Shown here one piece after another: positions 61,366 through 64,000 of a DNA stretch of 64,000 bases. How positions within the stretch are numbered: the first letter of the stretch is position 1; every line of letters starts with the position of its first letter. This DNA is from Toxoplasma gondii ME49. Taxonomy: Eukaryota; Apicomplexa; Conoidasida; Eucoccidiorida; Sarcocystidae. The stretch spans positions 2,816,289 to 2,880,288 of the forward strand of contig NC_031479.1 in assembly GCF_000006565.2 (NCBI RefSeq), written 5' to 3'. The translations under genes and the position numbers were made by a program. The notes under the pieces were generated by a model, which searched no databases, was not told the DNA's origin, and was given only the letters and a program-made list of their open reading frames with translations.

Positions 61366-64000
61366 CATGGAGACGAAAACTATTTTTCCAGAGAGCGTGT
61401 ACACACTCTGTCTGAGACAGGCTCGTGAGGGGTGTACAGCAATCGCAGGAAACTGGGCAGGCTGCAGCTACGCCAGAGTGCATGCACGTGACATGCAGAG
61501 CCTGCAAAGCTCTTAAGTAGGTCTTCTCCTCTTGACCGCGTCTGGGCGAGGAGCAAACGAATACGCTTTTCAGAGCGCTTCGCAGAACGAGGAACGCCTG
61601 CCTCTCGAAGCCACACATTTCAGCTTGGCCGTTCTTGGCCAGGGGAAGACGAGGCTCTTCTTCCGCGAACGGCGCCACATCGGTGACGTTCTGAGCTCTC
61701 TTCAGTCGCAGACACAGACGCTCAAAAACGAGGAAAAAGTTGACACAAAGGATCCCTATGTTTCTTCACTTGCCTGGCAGATGATGTTCCGGTTCCTCGA
61801 ATAAATCTTCCATTCCCCACCGTCCCGACGCTTGTCTCTCTTCTCTCCCTTCCGGCTCTCTTGCAACGGGTCTTCGCTCTGCCTCAAAAGTACTCTCGCC
61901 TAGCGCCTCCTGTCGCGACTTTCGGAGCTTCTGCGAAGACGCGTGCGCCGCCTCGCCGGCTGTACGTACACCCCAGAGCAGCTCGTCGCTGGGGGCTGGC
62001 GGGGCCGCGTCGGCGCCAGCGGCAAAGGCGTCGACGTCCGAATCGCTCTCGACACGAAGATGCTGAAAAAAGTCAGGTAGGGGGGGGGACACGAGCGAAA
62101 AAGAGGATGTCCGTCTCCAGATGGTCCATTTGTTTACAAAGGAGATTTGGAAAGACGGAAACGCATCCTTCCCAGGACGCAGAGACCCTCTCCAATGCTT
62201 CCCTGTGTGCACTTGTGCGCTCTAGGAGGTGAGTCTCCACCGAAGAGGACGAGACAACAGAGGGACGCCAGGAAGAGCAGAGAGAAAGAGGAAGCCAAGC
62301 AGCGACCCAGGATAGCAGCATAAAGTCGCAGTGTCTGAGAAGCGTTTGAGCTCACGTCTTCGGGGGCCCAGAGCAAGCCGCTTGCCTTGTGATGTCAAAA
62401 CGGGCGCCACTCCCTTCCTACAGCCTTCCCTCTCCGCCTCTCCTCGCCTCACGTAGAAATCAAAGCAGTGCCTACCTGATGCTCTTCCTCCCCCTCTTCC
62501 TCTTCCACTTCTTCTTCCTCTTCCTCCCCCTCTTCCTCCACTTCTTCTTCTGCTTCTTCGGCGCCGCCTTCTTCTTCCTCGTCGTCGTAGAACTGCCAGG
62601 CGTCTCGCGGCAGCGCTTCTTCGCCGGGTGTAGGGACACCGCGGTTCGCTTCTTCTCTGCGGCGGCGCTTCGCCTCCTTCCGATCCTCCCACCAGCGATG
62701 GGTCAACTCGTAGGCGCAGAGGACGCAGAGCATGACCAGCAGGTTCACGTACTTCAGATATCGCGGCCCGACACTCGCTGCATGCGCGAAAGACTCTGGC
62801 GCCACAGACGACCGGCCCCGCGAGTCGAGCTCGTCGGTCGCTTCGCACGTCTCGCCAGCTGTCTCCGAAAGAAGAGACAGCGACGCGTCCGCCGACGCAG
62901 CGCCCGCCTCCAGAGACACTTGCGCGTTTACGAAATCTTCCAACAAGCTGTCGATCAACGCCGTCTCGCGCAGGGCCTCCAACGGGGGCGCCGCAGGCGA
63001 TTTGCTGAAAAAACCATGACCTCCCCAAATGAATAAGTGAGTCGAGCTTCATACAGAAACCGCGATTTCTAATACTTGAGAAAAGCTTTTCAAGTCCACC
63101 TTTCCAAGGAAGTCTCGATAACTTGAGCGTGACATGAAAACGCGCCCTTCCTCTCACAGGTTCCCGAGGACTTTGCGTCAAGGCCGATCCACTTCTTCCT
63201 CACTCGTGGTGTCTGGGTTCCCCACGAAAACGTTCCACAAGATATGCACGTCCTGAGGACTAAATATACACAAACATACTGCGGAAAGTTCAATTATCTA
63301 TCTACCTCTATCTATATCATCATCTCTCCATATCTCTCTTCTCTCTTCGTTTGTGTGTGTGTGTACGTGGAGAGCTCGTGAATAGGTCCCCAGAGAGATG
63401 CGAACTACATCTGCATCTGTACAACTCTGTGTTCACAGCGAATCGCCCCAAGGGGCCCCCCCACTTTCGACCTGCGCACCGCAGGAACCGCTTCGACACA
63501 AGTCCACTTCATTTTCAGGAGGCCGTCGCAGCTGCCGCGGCTTCTCCACCGCCGCCGACTGTCTGCAGAGCCGATTCTTACCGGAGGCGCTGGTATTCGA
63601 AGTCTCGGGCGCGACAAGTTCCGTACTGAGAGGCAGAGGGCAAGTCGAGGACGTCGGCGCGTCGAGCTGCACGTTCGTCTTCGAGTCTCGCTACGCCAAG
63701 CTCCACGTACCTCCGCGGGGCCAGCTGCTTTCCACGTCCGCTGCAAAGTCGACTCTCCCCTCGACTCTGACCGTCCTCACAAAACGTCTTGCCGCTTCCC
63801 CTCCCGTATCCTTGGTCCGCCGCCAAGACGCTTCCCTCCGCGTCGCCGAAGCCTTCGCTGTCGACGTGCGACCCGTCCGCCTCGGACTCCGCCGTCATCC
63901 TCGGGTGTATGTACACTTCGTTCGTGTCGACCACCGCAGCTTCGCCCGCCGGGTGTACGTACACGTCAACAGACGCGCCCGGTTCTTGTTCGCGCGCGCC
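61366..64000 (-). CDS. uncharacterised membrane-anchored acidic protein, 5' end outside window
   Basis: Partial. Exons (minus): >64000..63582, 63004..62476, 62062..61970, 61690..61366, phases consistent. I do not recognise the family. The first exon starts in frame at the window edge and has Gly/Glu/Arg-rich sequence with two copies of a VY[VI]HP word. Exon 2 carries a single predicted membrane segment (KYVNLLVMLCVLCAYEL), a basic stop-transfer stretch (EDRKEAKRRRREE) and a very acidic Glu run. The fourth exon (FERQAFLVLRSALKS, KTYLRALQALHVTC) is helical. An alternative third exon runs on to 61774, using a GC donor (CCAG then GCAAGT), and adds a plausible Glu/Arg-rich stretch ending EPEHHLP. 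A donor CATG|GTAGGT at 61365 points to continuation into the neighbouring gene model, so the two may be one gene. Confidence 0.5.
62494..62588 (-). repeat. Glu-rich coding low-complexity run
   Basis: GAG/GAA codons in the transcript sense encode a stretch of more than 25 mostly Glu residues just after the membrane segment. Confidence 0.9.

Noticed and set aside
1..64000. Search for tRNA, rRNA, CRISPR, insertion sequences and viral or retroelement proteins
   Set aside because: No cloverleaf-like block, spaced direct-repeat array, transposase, reverse transcriptase or integrase motif was recognised by eye; a covariance-model or HMM scan would be needed to exclude small RNAs.

Overview
The window reads as nuclear DNA of a coccidian apicomplexan of the Toxoplasma/Neospora/Hammondia group. 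This rests on intron-rich genes with canonical GT-AG junctions, TA-dinucleotide microsatellites in most introns, dispersed TGCATGC and palindromic TGTACRTACA motifs, long 5'/3' gaps, and CT-rich introns. The species cannot be fixed from the sequence alone. No bacterial-type operons, tRNA, rRNA, CRISPR arrays or intact transposons were seen. Exon models were built by hand: each listed junction was checked for the splice dinucleotide and for codon phase across the join.

Layout. 2460-3239 (+): a small uncharacterised three-exon gene. 3608-4280 (+): a small heat-shock protein (Hsp20/alpha-crystallin). 5706-9868 (-): AATF/Bfr2 (Traube family) ribosome-biogenesis factor in six exons. 9869-14999: mostly non-coding, with one unresolved exon candidate. 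15000-21533 (-): an 11-exon NIPA-family (Mg2+ transporter-like) membrane protein. 21534-24806: non-coding. 24807-about 41067 (-): a giant (about 2,620 residue) armadillo-repeat protein in at least 19 exons with a PH-like C-terminus. 41068-45866: no firm gene, but unusually long open frames on both strands. 45867-48226 (+): a divergent Rab-like small GTPase with altered nucleotide-binding motifs and a myristoylation-type start. 50761-52585 (+): a PUB-domain protein. 55523-61288 (-) and 61366-64000 (-): one or two uncharacterised genes, the second running off the right edge.

Functionally the window is a mixed housekeeping segment: protein folding (Hsp20), nucleolar 40S assembly (AATF), metal transport (NIPA), scaffolding (ARM protein), membrane-traffic-type signalling (Rab-like) and p97/ubiquitin-linked biology (PUB). 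There is no sign of co-regulated clustering. Neighbouring genes converge at 4280/5706 and 52585/55523.

Most unusual: the Rab-like protein that has lost the P-loop lysine and the switch-II glutamine; a GC-AG intron and a fully in-frame 456-nt open intron in the ARM gene; and a palindromic intron motif that is reused as a splice donor and as coding sequence.
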